Of a DNA stretch of 64,000 nt, positions 8,224-17,207 are shown one piece after another. Every line of letters begins with the position of its first letter. Position 1 is the stretch's first letter. The notes beneath the pieces are model-generated. The model did not search any database. It was given only the letters and a program-made list of their open reading frames with translations, and had not been told where the DNA came from. The DNA comes from Pontibaca salina (lineage in GTDB: Bacteria > Pseudomonadota > Alphaproteobacteria > Rhodobacterales > Rhodobacteraceae): assembly GCF_016307205.1 (NCBI RefSeq), contig NZ_JAEIJD010000001.1, forward strand, positions 372,001 through 436,000. The letters are read 5' to 3'. A program made the position numbers and the translations under genes.

Positions 8224-8515
8224 GGTATCCCCCCTATGCATTTCCTGATTGCTGTCACATTCGCCTGACAACTTGGCGGCCTGCGCATCCGGTATAGGTT
8301 GTTAACCTTTGACGCGCTGTTCGAATCGAACATAGCACATGACCCCACGGCGAGGGATGCGTCATCTCAACCATAGGCGGAATGACTCCGATGCGCGACA
8401 AGCTGCTGGTGTGAGCGGTGGTTTCCCATCAACGCTCCATCGGAAATCGCCCCGTAGGCACGACAACGGCTCCCGCCAATCTGGACAGGGCGATATTTTC
8501 AGAGTAAGCGGCCCT

Positions 8516-8947
8516 ATGGATATTCGCCGCATCACCTCCCGCTACCATGTCGCCCCGCAGCTTGTTCCGGAAAATCTGGCCGCGATCGCTGATGCCGGGT
8601 TCAAGACGGTGATTTGCAACCGTCCGGATGCCGAAGTGCCGCAGGACCAGCAGGCCGCAGCAATCCGTGCCGCAGCGCAAGACGCCGGGCTGGGGTTTGA
8701 GACCTTGGAATTGACCCACCAGACCATGACGCCGGAAAATGTCGCCCGCCAGCGCGAGCTCATCGACGGTTCGGACGGACCGGTTCTGGCTTATTGCGCC
8801 ACCGGCACGCGCTGCAGCGTGGTCTGGGCACTGGGTCAGGCAGAGACGATGCCCGTGGACGAAATCCTCGCGACGACAGCGCGTGCGGGCTACGATCTGG
8901 AAGGTCTGCGCCCCACTCTGGAACAACTTTCCCGCGTATCCGGCTGA
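8516..8947 (+). CDS. TIGR01244/DUF442 family phosphatase- or sulfurtransferase-like protein
   Basis: A 143-residue protein of the beta-lactamase-hydrolase-like (Blh) N-terminal domain family, which has a dual-specificity-phosphatase fold. The active-site-like loop reads YCATGTRCSVVWAL, with the cysteine and arginine of a CxxGTR phosphate loop. Other family features are FKTVICNRPDAEVP and the C-terminal GYDLEGLRPTLEQL. In some relatives this domain is fused to a metallo-beta-lactamase-like persulfide dioxygenase; here it stands alone. The start at 8516 is chosen because family members begin MDIRR-like; the upstream extension is unlike protein. The substrate is unknown. Confidence 0.75.
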   Translation: MDIRRITSRYHVAPQLVPENLAAIADAGFKTVICNRPDAEVPQDQQAAAIRAAAQDAGLGFETLELTHQTMTPENVARQRELIDGSDGPVLAYCATGTRCSVVWALGQAETMPVDEILATTARAGYDLEGLRPTLEQLSRVSG

Positions 8948-9041
8948 GTTTTACGCATTTAGGCAAACCGCTATGCTTTGCCGTAAATGGTACTGCCATT
9001 CCAATGCGCCAGCGCGACCGTAACAATGAAATATGCTGCGT

Positions 9042-10139
9042 TTATTGTTCCTCGGCTTCAGGTTCCGCCGCATCCTCGGCCACCAGATTGCTGCGTTGCG
9101 TAATCTCCTCTGCGGCTTGAACGGCCGTCTGGTCTTCGGGAGCCATTTCCTGCGGTGTATTGCAAGAACCGCCGGACTCCAATCTAGCTGTGTCCGATGA
9201 CGGCCGCCCATTATTCGCTAACGGGGCAGGGTTGCAGACATTAGCGCGGTCAGCAAAACTGCCCGCTGCAGAATCGGGGGCGACGCCATCGCTTAGTCGG
9301 ACCGCCCGCAAGCCTCGGACCTGCCCCAAGCGCCCGCTTGCCACCCGCTCACCCATAATCGAGATAAATTCTACGCCCCGCAGGTTTTGACCTTGCAGCG
9401 GCAGCACATCACCGACCTGCACCTTGGTTAACGTGCTTAACGATAATTGGATGCGACCGATTGAGGCCATCAATTCAGCGCGCACCATTCCGAAAATGGC
9501 ACTATGCCCCATCGCACCGTCGCCGGTATAGGCACTGTTTTCTGGTTGCGAGCGGTCCGGCACCACCAGCGACAGCACACCCTGAACTTTGCCGCGATCA
9601 ATATCCAGAGTCAGGTCGAAGGCGCGGTACTGGTCGCCATCGAGTGCCAGCAGCAGAGCTTGCTGCGTTTCTGCCCGTGCGCCAAAGCGGAAACCGGCAA
9701 GGCAATCGCGATCTTGAGATTGATCGCACAATTTTTGCGCACTGGTCAGCATCGCGTCGACCAGCGGTGCTGCCAAGGCCGCATCGGTCGAGGTATAGGG
9801 TCGTGTACCCGAGGAATTGCCCAGCACTTTGCCCATGGTCTGATGCTGGATCAGCGCACCAACCACCGCACGATCCAGCGCCAGCGCGCCAGTCGCAGAT
9901 TCTGGCCCGTCCAGCAGAATCAAAAGGCGAGCGTCATCCAGATGGGGGGCGAGATCGCCGTGATCGCGCCAAGCCTGCGTCGCGCCGATCACCGAAAGCG
10001 ACAGACCAAACTCCTCTGCCGCGGCGCGCGCCGTGGCAACGCGTAACGCTCGCAAAATTGACCATCCCTTGGCCAGCGTTTCACCGCCCGGACTGGCCAG
10101 TTTGCGCTGCAATGCTGAAACAGGATTCTTATCCGTCAT
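9042..10139 (-). CDS. Orphan FliM/FliN-type protein with C-terminal SpoA domain
   Basis: A 365-residue protein resembling the flagellar switch protein FliM. Residues about 30-200 look like the CheC-like middle domain (RPYTSTDAALAAPLVDAML). Residues about 235-290 form a SpoA/FliN-type domain, with LSLSTLTKVQVGDVLPLQG and SIMGERVASGRLGQVRGL. The N-terminal EIDALL-type CheY-binding motif of FliM is missing. A tail of about 75 residues is low-complexity and acidic, ending EDAAEPEAEEQ. No other flagellar gene occurs in the window. The gene lies 86 bases behind a histidine kinase on the same strand and may share its transcript. Confidence 0.75.
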   Translation of the reverse strand: MTDKNPVSALQRKLASPGGETLAKGWSILRALRVATARAAAEEFGLSLSVIGATQAWRDHGDLAPHLDDARLLILLDGPESATGALALDRAVVGALIQHQTMGKVLGNSSGTRPYTSTDAALAAPLVDAMLTSAQKLCDQSQDRDCLAGFRFGARAETQQALLLALDGDQYRAFDLTLDIDRGKVQGVLSLVVPDRSQPENSAYTGDGAMGHSAIFGMVRAELMASIGRIQLSLSTLTKVQVGDVLPLQGQNLRGVEFISIMGERVASGRLGQVRGLRAVRLSDGVAPDSAAGSFADRANVCNPAPLANNGRPSSDTARLESGGSCNTPQEMAPEDQTAVQAAEEITQRSNLVAEDAAEPEAEEQ

Positions 10140-10225
10140 CGTCCCTTGACCTGCCCGTCCGGCTGTTGCCCGAGGGCCAAGCTAACAGGCCGCTGGTTAC
10201 CATGGTCTTTATACCGCTGGATCGA

Positions 10226-12904
10226 TCAGGCGACCTTCACGTCGTCACGTATTGGCAAGGTAACGCGAAACGCGCCGCCGCCCTGCCCTGGCAGATAGGT
10301 CACATCGCCATCAAGGCGCTGCATGATTTCCCTACAAATCGCCAATCCCAAGCCTGCCCCCCCGGCCTTTTCGCCACTCACGCGATAGAACTTTTCAAAA
10401 GCCAGCGTCTGCGCCTCTTCCGTCAAACCGCTGCCATTATCGATAAAATCGACCGAAACCTTCCCCCCCTGCGACTGCACGCGAATGGTTAGTTCCGGTG
10501 GTTCGGTGTCGCAATATTTCAGTGCATTGGAGATGAGATTGATGAACACTTGCGCCAGCCGGTCAAGATCAGAATGCAGCGGTATGTTTTCCGTCTCGGG
10601 GCGGCGGTGCACGATCATCTTGCGCGCGGCCCCCGCCAGCGCTGCCGACAAGGCGTGTTCCAATACCTGCGCCAGCACCCCGGACCGCATGTTAAGGCTG
10701 ACCTGTCCGCTTTCCAGAACGTTCAGATCCAGCAAATCGTCCAGCAGCCGCGTCAGGCGCAGCGCCTCATCATGGATGATCGCCGCATAGCGTGTCGTTT
10801 CCGCCGGGGTCAAATCTTCGGTATCGCGCAAGATTTCCGAGAAGGCGCGGATTGACGTCATCGGCGTGCGCAATTCATGGCTGACCTGCCCCAGAAACGC
10901 ATCCTTCTGCTCGGACAGGCGGGTCAGCATCTCATTGGCCTCACGCAACTGCCTTGCGGTGCGGCTTAATTCGGCAGATTTCGCCTCAAGCTGGCTCGAA
11001 TATTCCAGCATCTGCGCGCTTTCATCGGCCACCGCCAGCAGATCCTCGACCGAGACCGAACTGCCCCCGACAATCTGCGCGATCATCGCATGGGCCGCCG
11101 CCGCGCCAACCGAACCCGCAAGGTTGCGTTCCAGCCGTTGCAGGAAATCTGGCGTTGGTTCGGGCAAAGTGCCGCGCGCGCCCTGTCGTTTGGCTTCGCG
11201 CTGGAACAGCGCCTGCGCGTCGCTTGCGCCAAGGATCCGCTGCGCCATGACCAGCAAATCCTCACTTTGGGCGACATAGCCGGTCCACCCCCGCAAGCCG
11301 GTCGAATGTTCAAACACATCGACGAACTGAGCCCCCTGAAGCCGCTCGACCGGGTCGGGCAGACTGATCAGGGACACCACGACAAAGACCAATGTGTTCA
11401 GTGCCATGCTCCACATCACCGCATGTGTCATCGGGTCTAGTCCGGTGATCCCGAACAAGGCATGCGGGCGCAGCCACGACAGCCCGAAAGGGCCCTGCTG
11501 TAACACGGCCTCCGGCAAGAACCCGCCCAAGCCCGGCAGCAACAGGGTGTAGAGCCATAGACCCGCGCCGACGGCCAGCCCGGCCAGCGCGCCGGAACGC
11601 GTTGCGCCGCGCCAGTAAAGCCCGCCCACCAGCGGCGGCAGCATCTGCGCCACCCCGGCGAAGGAGATCAGCCCGATCGCGGCCAAGCCCGCACCACCCC
11701 CGGACAGCATGTAATAGAAATATCCCAGCGCCAGGACGACGACGATCGACACGCGCCGGGCCAGCAACACCACACTGCGCACATCGCCCGAGACCGAAGC
11801 GCCGCTGCCCGTCCAGGACAACCAGATCGGCATGACAATATGGTTCGACAACATCGTGGACAACGCCATGCTGGCCACAATCACCATCGACGTGGCCGAG
11901 GAAAACCCGCCCAGAAAGGACAACATCGCAAGGTCTTCGCGCCCCTGCGACAGCGGCAAGGTCAACACGAACAGATCCGGATTGGTGCCTTCGGGCAGCA
12001 GCTCCAGCCCAATCGCGGCAATGGGTACGACGAACAGGCTCATCAGGAACACATATAGCGGAAAGGCCCAAGCGGCGGTGTGCAGGTGGCGTTCATTGTC
12101 GATCTCCACCACCATCACCTGAAACATGCGAGGCAAACAGACAAAGGCAGCCGCCGCCAGAAAGGTGATCGCGCTCCACCGGCCCGGATCGACGTTCCAT
12201 TCGCCAATCGGCGACGCGTCGATACGTGCCATCGTTTCGCTGACGCCGCCAGCCAGCCCCCAGACGACGAAAATACCAACCGCCAGCAACGCCACCAGCT
12301 TGACCACCGCCTCAAGCGCGATGGCGGTGACAACGCCATGGTGGCGCTCGTTCGCGTCAAGGTTGCGGGTGCCGAAAAGTATGGCAAAGATCGCCAGACC
12401 ACCGGCCACCCACAGGCCGCTTGACACATCGCTCCAGCCCCGCGAGGGGTCGGCTTCGGAAAAAGTGGTGAAAGACAGGGTGATCGACTGCAATTGCAGA
12501 GCAATATAGGGTGTAATGCCGATCACCGCCAAAAGGGTGACGCAAATCGCCAGCGTATTCGATTTACCATAGCGCGACGACAACAGGTCGGCAATCGAGG
12601 TCACCCGCTGGCTGCGGCCAACGCGCACCAATTTGCGCAGGCCCCACCACCAGCCGATCATCACAATGGTCGGCCCGAGATAGATGGTGACAAATTCCAG
12701 CCCCGAGCGCACCGCGTAACCGACCGCGCCATAGAACGTCCATGCGGTGCAGTAGATCGACAGCGACAGCGTGTAAATCAACGGCGAACGCAGCCAGCGC
12801 CCCCGCCCCGTCGCAGCGATCCGGTCAGCCAGGAACGCAACTGCGAACAGGATCGCGACATAGCCCAGACACACGGCAACCAGCAGGTTGAACGAGGCCA
12901 TCAT
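10226..12904 (-). CDS. Sodium:solute symporter-STAC-histidine kinase (CbrA-like sensor)
   Basis: An 892-residue membrane sensor. Residues 1 to about 510 are a sodium:solute symporter domain with some 13 helices. A STAC linker follows (QRILGASDAQALF, then RNLAGSVGAAAAHAMI). After a coiled coil comes the kinase core: H box GQVSHELRTPMTS with His676, N box INLISNALKYCD, G1 DFIDNGSGL and G2 GAGLGLAICREI. There is no receiver domain. The start ATGATG at 12904 overlaps the previous gene by four bases. CbrA homologues sense nutrient supply, but the substrate here is unknown. The response regulator two genes upstream is the likely partner. Confidence 0.85.
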   Translation of the reverse strand: MMASFNLLVAVCLGYVAILFAVAFLADRIAATGRGRWLRSPLIYTLSLSIYCTAWTFYGAVGYAVRSGLEFVTIYLGPTIVMIGWWWGLRKLVRVGRSQRVTSIADLLSSRYGKSNTLAICVTLLAVIGITPYIALQLQSITLSFTTFSEADPSRGWSDVSSGLWVAGGLAIFAILFGTRNLDANERHHGVVTAIALEAVVKLVALLAVGIFVVWGLAGGVSETMARIDASPIGEWNVDPGRWSAITFLAAAAFVCLPRMFQVMVVEIDNERHLHTAAWAFPLYVFLMSLFVVPIAAIGLELLPEGTNPDLFVLTLPLSQGREDLAMLSFLGGFSSATSMVIVASMALSTMLSNHIVMPIWLSWTGSGASVSGDVRSVVLLARRVSIVVVLALGYFYYMLSGGGAGLAAIGLISFAGVAQMLPPLVGGLYWRGATRSGALAGLAVGAGLWLYTLLLPGLGGFLPEAVLQQGPFGLSWLRPHALFGITGLDPMTHAVMWSMALNTLVFVVVSLISLPDPVERLQGAQFVDVFEHSTGLRGWTGYVAQSEDLLVMAQRILGASDAQALFQREAKRQGARGTLPEPTPDFLQRLERNLAGSVGAAAAHAMIAQIVGGSSVSVEDLLAVADESAQMLEYSSQLEAKSAELSRTARQLREANEMLTRLSEQKDAFLGQVSHELRTPMTSIRAFSEILRDTEDLTPAETTRYAAIIHDEALRLTRLLDDLLDLNVLESGQVSLNMRSGVLAQVLEHALSAALAGAARKMIVHRRPETENIPLHSDLDRLAQVFINLISNALKYCDTEPPELTIRVQSQGGKVSVDFIDNGSGLTEEAQTLAFEKFYRVSGEKAGGAGLGLAICREIMQRLDGDVTYLPGQGGGAFRVTLPIRDDVKVA

Positions 12905-13212
12905 CCGGTCTCCGCATCCTGATTCGGGGTTGAGCCGGTTTCGTCCTGCTCCCAGTGGCGGGCGGTCACACCGAGCCAAAAGCTGATCGCGATCAATGCA
13001 GCCCAAGCGCTGAACAGATATATTATTGCCGAAGACATCGCCACCGCGCCGCCCTCGGCCCCCGCGCGCTCCCATAACAGCGGCACCGCAAACAGCACCG
13101 TGCCCAACACCGCGAGCAGGCGCGCCGCGTCGCGATGGCGGCGGCGACGATAGGTTTGACGTTCATGAACAACCGTTTCGCGACGGCGGCGGCGCGTCGC
13201 TTCCGGGCTCAT
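12901..13212 (-). CDS. Small basic two-helix membrane protein between response regulator and sensor kinase
   Basis: A 103-residue protein with a very basic N-terminus (RRRRRETVV and RRRRHRDAAR), then two hydrophobic helices at about residues 31-46 and 58-82, and a hydrophilic tail. ATGA overlaps couple it to the response regulator before it and the symporter-kinase after it. That placement resembles the small accessory subunits found beside many sodium:solute symporters. I do not recognise a named domain, so a role as kinase or transporter accessory is inference. Confidence 0.65.
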   Translation of the reverse strand: MSPEATRRRRRETVVHERQTYRRRRHRDAARLLAVLGTVLFAVPLLWERAGAEGGAVAMSSAIIYLFSAWAALIAISFWLGVTARHWEQDETGSTPNQDAETG

Positions 13213-13592
13213 GATCGGCTGGTCTGTGTCAGCAGGTCACGCACAGCATCCAGAACCTCTATATTCGAGAACGGTTTGGTCATGAAACGGCTGACACCTG
13301 CGCGCTCGGCCATGTCGCGGTCGCGCATCTGCCCACGCGCGGTCAGCATCAGCACGGGCAGGTTTGCGTATTCCGGCAAGGCACGCAGTTCTTGCAAGAT
13401 GTCCATGCCGCTCTTACCGGGCAACATCACGTCAAGGATCAGCAAATCCGGTTTGATCCGCTGCACGACCTCGATTGCATCGCCGCCATGCGTATGGCTA
13501 TCCACCTTCCAACCCTCACGCGTCAGAAGAAAGCGGATCGCTTCGATGATGTTGGGTTCGTCCTCAATCAGAAGAACATGGCGCCCTGTCAC
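13209..13592 (-). CDS. Single-domain response regulator (CheY-like)
   Basis: A 127-residue receiver domain without an output domain. The acidic pocket is EDE at residues 10-12, the phospho-acceptor is Asp54 in LILDVMLPGKSG, Thr84 is in LMLTARG, and the conserved Lys106 is in MTKPF. The start is GTG at 13592, backed by AAGGAGGAG upstream, and no ATG fits the family's N-terminus. It is the first gene of a minus-strand set with the membrane protein, symporter-kinase and FliM-like gene. Without an effector domain it must act by protein contact. Confidence 0.88.
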   Translation of the reverse strand: MTGRHVLLIEDEPNIIEAIRFLLTREGWKVDSHTHGGDAIEVVQRIKPDLLILDVMLPGKSGMDILQELRALPEYANLPVLMLTARGQMRDRDMAERAGVSRFMTKPFSNIEVLDAVRDLLTQTSRS

Positions 13593-13621
13593 CTGTCCGC
13601 TCCTCCTTAACGTCTGGAATA

Positions 13622-14956
13622 TCAGCTTAGCCCTGCATCGGACTCGGTGTCAAAACCCTTCGCCATAACCGACGGTTCGCGACGCGCGGAACAGGCCTCT
13701 CGCGGGCAGACCCGGCATGACGAACCTACCTTGTGGGCGCTCTGCGCTGCCCCGCCCTGATCCGCGACCGGCAGGATCAGCATATAAGAGCGCAACAATG
13801 GGTCGGCATTGAAATCCGTCACCTGCTGCGGCCATGCGATGGCCCAGCAATCGAACCGGGTTGGGCTGGAACCGGCCTGCTCGACCCGTCGGCGGATCGG
13901 CATCATCGGACGGGCAAGGGCCGTGAACAAAGGCCAAAGCGGACAGGATGCGGCGAAACGCGGTACGACAAATCCGGCCATCGCGCGGCGAAACAGGATG
14001 CTGCCCGACGCATCGCACACCACCAGCCCCAACTCACCGGGCAGCGCCTCTGGCGGCATCGCGGCAAGGCGGCGGAACACGGTGGGAAGGTCGCAGGCAA
14101 ATTCTCGTCCCAAAGCTGCCGGTTGCAGCCCGACCCGCCCCAGCGCCGCACGAAACGGGGCTATCGGCAGCGTCCGAGCATCTTCGGCAATCTGCGTCAG
14201 GATCACCGCTGCGATTTGCCGCGCGGCATCAGTGGTCAGTTCGGGTGCGTGCTGTGCCAGCAGCTTCGGATCCGCATCCGCTTGTTCAAGTTCGGGAAAA
14301 TGATAGGCGTGTGCGGTCAGGAAGGCGTCAACCTCCTCCTGCGGTGTGCCGCGCGCTTTACCTGCATCGGGGCTTTCGTCCAGATAAGCGAGCAGCGCCT
14401 TGCTGCTTTCCGCCAAGCGACGACTATCCTGATTGAGATTGCGGTGAAACCGATCGCGCCAATCGGCGTCGACTTCGTCGATCTCAACCAGAATCGACGC
14501 GGTTGAGCGGATCGCGGCAGCGGTTGACAGCACCTCGTGCAGGGATGCGGCCAATTGCGGATCATGAGTCAACCTATCCGAAAGCGTCTCGACGATCCGC
14601 TCAAGCGAGGCAACGCGGCGATGTCCAGCGACCAATGCTTCGGCCCAGCCCGAGAATCGGCCCGCGAACTCCTCGGCACGGTCAAGTTCGGCGGTGTCGA
14701 TGCCAGCATCAATAGCGGCCTCGCGCAACCCGGAAATCAGCGCAGCCTGCGCCCCCTCGGTCAGCACCGAAGGCTCGACTGCCAGAATCCTGGCGATGGT
14801 CACTAGCAGCTTGCCGCCAATCGGGCGCCGATTGTGCTCGATGAGATTGAGATAGGACGCCGAGATTTCCGCCTGCCTGGCCAATTCCGTCTGCCGCAAT
14901 CCCACCATCAGCCGACGTTCGCGAATCCGGCTGCCAGTAATCGAATCACGTGTCAT
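13622..14956 (-). CDS. XRE-type regulator of short-chain acyl-CoA metabolism (ScfR/PccR/RamB family)
   Basis: Transcription factor of 444 residues. The N-terminal helix-turn-helix (about residues 7-60) reads RIRERRLMVGLRQTELARQ and SASYLNLIEHNRRPI. A long central region and a cysteine-bearing C-terminus (SSCRVCPREACSARRE) match the ScfR family. Named members are RamB of actinobacteria and PccR, which activates propionyl-CoA carboxylase genes in Rhodobacter sphaeroides. The ATG at 14956 puts the helix-turn-helix right at the N-terminus. The gene is divergent from accB across 388 bases containing palindromes. Its true target cannot be read from sequence. Confidence 0.8.
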   Translation of the reverse strand: MTRDSITGSRIRERRLMVGLRQTELARQAEISASYLNLIEHNRRPIGGKLLVTIARILAVEPSVLTEGAQAALISGLREAAIDAGIDTAELDRAEEFAGRFSGWAEALVAGHRRVASLERIVETLSDRLTHDPQLAASLHEVLSTAAAIRSTASILVEIDEVDADWRDRFHRNLNQDSRRLAESSKALLAYLDESPDAGKARGTPQEEVDAFLTAHAYHFPELEQADADPKLLAQHAPELTTDAARQIAAVILTQIAEDARTLPIAPFRAALGRVGLQPAALGREFACDLPTVFRRLAAMPPEALPGELGLVVCDASGSILFRRAMAGFVVPRFAASCPLWPLFTALARPMMPIRRRVEQAGSSPTRFDCWAIAWPQQVTDFNADPLLRSYMLILPVADQGGAAQSAHKVGSSCRVCPREACSARREPSVMAKGFDTESDAGLS

Positions 14957-15344
14957 GACCAGCAACATTCCTATTTCGCGGAAATTCGGATACTTTTTTT
15001 CGTACCGCGGCAGGCTAATTTTACAAGTTGATAGATATCATGTCTAATTAATTTACACAAATATTATGTGTTTAAAGTGACTTACCTCGCTCACTCTCTT
15101 GAATTCGGCCCTAAGCTGCGAAGAAACTTTCTCATCCCGCATCGATCATGATCGGGCGTCCGGATTTTTCATTCTCATCTTTACCGGGCGGGTCAGGCAG
15201 ATCGAATGCGCGAATACATTTGCGACGTGCCTGACTGCAAACAAGATGTAACTGCGCTTTTCACCGGGACCGCCATACCCTATAAGCCGCAGATATGATC
15301 GCCCCGATGCAAAACGGGCCACGCTGAACCGGCCGAGGATATTC
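14957..15344. promoter_or_regulatory. Divergent control region between the ScfR-type regulator and accB
   Basis: This 388-base gap holds no convincing gene; the minus frame at 15146-15346 lacks any family resemblance. TTTCGCGGAAA at 14974-14984, a near-palindrome, sits just upstream of the regulator start and could be an autoregulatory site. An imperfect inverted repeat TTTACACA...TGTGTTTAAA occupies 15052-15076 in an unusually A/T-rich patch (about 15000-15080). The accB ribosome site GAGGAT is at 15335-15340. Operator roles are inferred from position only. Confidence 0.45.
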
Positions 15345-15830
15345 ATGACGAACCCAAATCACGAAGACGACGTGACTTTCATCAAAGCGCTGGCCGAGTT
15401 GCTGCGCGAAAATGACCTGACCGAACTACAGGTCAAACGCGATTACGGCGATGATAACAGCCTGAACGTTCGGGTTAGCCGCGCCGCCGCGCCCGCGCCA
15501 GCGATGATACAGGCCAGCATCCCGGCGCCCAGTGCGGCGTCGCCCGCCCCGGTCGCGGTGGCAGAAGCCGAGCCTGTCGATGATCCCGCCCAACATCCCG
15601 GCGCAGTGACATCGCCTATGGTCGGTACCGTCTATATGCAGCCTGAACCGAGCGCACCGGCCTTTGTCAGCGTCGGCACCTCAGTGGCCGAGGGCGACAC
15701 CTTGCTGATTGTCGAGGCGATGAAAACCATGAACCACATACCCGCTCCGCGTGCCGGCACGGTCAAACGCATTCTGGTCGAGGATGGCGCGGCAGTGGAA
15801 TATGGTACGCCTCTGGTCATCATCGAGTAA
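15345..15830 (+). CDS. accB: Biotin carboxyl carrier protein of acetyl-CoA carboxylase
   Basis: Carrier subunit of acetyl-CoA carboxylase, holding the biotin that shuttles CO2 in the first step of fatty-acid synthesis; 161 residues. A conserved N-terminal domain ([19 protein letters not shown]) is followed by an Ala/Pro-rich linker. The C-terminal biotinyl domain contains VEAMKTMN with the modified Lys127. The gene is followed nine bases later by accC. In many alphaproteobacteria aroQ precedes accB; it is absent here. Confidence 0.95.
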   Translation: MTNPNHEDDVTFIKALAELLRENDLTELQVKRDYGDDNSLNVRVSRAAAPAPAMIQASIPAPSAASPAPVAVAEAEPVDDPAQHPGAVTSPMVGTVYMQPEPSAPAFVSVGTSVAEGDTLLIVEAMKTMNHIPAPRAGTVKRILVEDGAAVEYGTPLVIIE

Positions 15831-15839
15831 GGCAGACGC

Positions 15840-17192
15840 ATGTTTGACAAGATCCTGATTGCCAATCGTGGCGAAATCGCTCTACGGGTGATCCGTGCAT
15901 GCCGCGAAATGGGCATCGCCTCGGTCGCGGTCCACTCCACGGCGGACAGCGATGCAATGCACGTGCGCATGGCGGACGAGTCGATCTGCATCGGCCCCGC
16001 CGCCGCGTCCGCCAGCTATCTCTCGGTTCCCGCAATCATGGCCGCCTGCGAAATCAGCGGCGCGCAAGCGATCCATCCCGGTTATGGTTTTCTGTCCGAG
16101 AATGCGAATTTCGTGCAGATCGTCGAGGATCACGGCCTAACTTTCATCGGCCCCACCGCCGAACATATCCGCATCATGGGCGACAAGATCACCGCCAAGG
16201 ATACGATGCGCAAATTGGGCGTGCCTTGTGTTCCGGGCAGCGAAGGCGGCGTCGCGACGCTGAAAGAAGCGCAGCGCATCGGTGATGAAATCGGGTATCC
16301 TGTCATCATCAAGGCCACTGCCGGTGGCGGCGGCAAAGGCATGAAGGTGGCGCAAAGCGCGGCTGACATGGCTTCGGCATTTCAAAATGCCAGATCCGAG
16401 GCCAAAGCGGTGTTCGGAAATGACGAAGTATATATCGAAAAATACCTTGGCGCACCGCGACATATCGAAATCCAGATGTTTGGCGACGGCCGCGGCGGGG
16501 CGATACACCTTGGCGAACGCGATTGTTCGCTGCAAAGACGTCACCAGAAAGTCTTTGAAGAGGCCCCCGGCCCCGCCATATCCACGGAAGAACGCGCGCG
16601 TATCGGCAAGATCTGCGCTGATGCTATTGCCAAGATCAAGTATATCGGCGCGGGCACCATCGAGTTTCTGTACGAAGACGGCGAGTTCTATTTCATCGAA
16701 ATGAACACCCGCCTTCAAGTCGAACACCCCATCACCGAGGCGATCTACGGGGTCGATCTTGTCCGCGAACAGATCCGCGTCGCGGCAGGGTTGCCGATGT
16801 CTTTGGCCCAGGATGATCTGCACATTAACGGCCATGCCATAGAAGTGCGCATCAATGCCGAGCGTCTGCCGAATTTTGCGCCCTGTCCCGGACGTATCAC
16901 GCAATATCATGCCCCCGGCGGCTTGGGCGTCCGCATGGATTCGGCGCTTTATGATGGCTATACCATCCCACCTTATTACGACAGCCTGATTGGCAAGCTG
17001 ATCGTGCACGGCCGCGATCGAACCGAAGCGCTGGCGCGGTTACGCCGAGCGTTGGGCGAACTGATCGTGGATGGGGTCGATACCACCGTGCCGCTGTTCC
17101 ATGCCTTGCTGCAAGAGCCGGATGTCCAAAGCGGCGACTATAACATCCACTGGCTGGAACATTGGCTGGAAACCAATCTGGCCGCCGGATAG
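15840..17192 (+). CDS. accC: Biotin carboxylase subunit of acetyl-CoA carboxylase
   Basis: ATP-dependent biotin carboxylase of 450 residues, the normal family length. It opens with the N-terminal domain [19 protein letters not shown]. The ATP-grasp region includes [14 protein letters not shown], and the active-site block [16 protein letters not shown] follows. The C-terminal domain has [20 protein letters not shown]. It is the second gene of the accBC operon. The transferase subunits (accA, accD) are not in the window. Confidence 0.96.
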   Translation: MFDKILIANRGEIALRVIRACREMGIASVAVHSTADSDAMHVRMADESICIGPAAASASYLSVPAIMAACEISGAQAIHPGYGFLSENANFVQIVEDHGLTFIGPTAEHIRIMGDKITAKDTMRKLGVPCVPGSEGGVATLKEAQRIGDEIGYPVIIKATAGGGGKGMKVAQSAADMASAFQNARSEAKAVFGNDEVYIEKYLGAPRHIEIQMFGDGRGGAIHLGERDCSLQRRHQKVFEEAPGPAISTEERARIGKICADAIAKIKYIGAGTIEFLYEDGEFYFIEMNTRLQVEHPITEAIYGVDLVREQIRVAAGLPMSLAQDDLHINGHAIEVRINAERLPNFAPCPGRITQYHAPGGLGVRMDSALYDGYTIPPYYDSLIGKLIVHGRDRTEALARLRRALGELIVDGVDTTVPLFHALLQEPDVQSGDYNIHWLEHWLETNLAAG

Positions 17193-17207
17193 GCGCGGCG
17201 AAGTGGC

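Noticed and set aside
15146-15346. A 66-codon minus-strand frame upstream of accB
   Set aside because: No ribosome site, no family match, and it occupies the accB promoter region.
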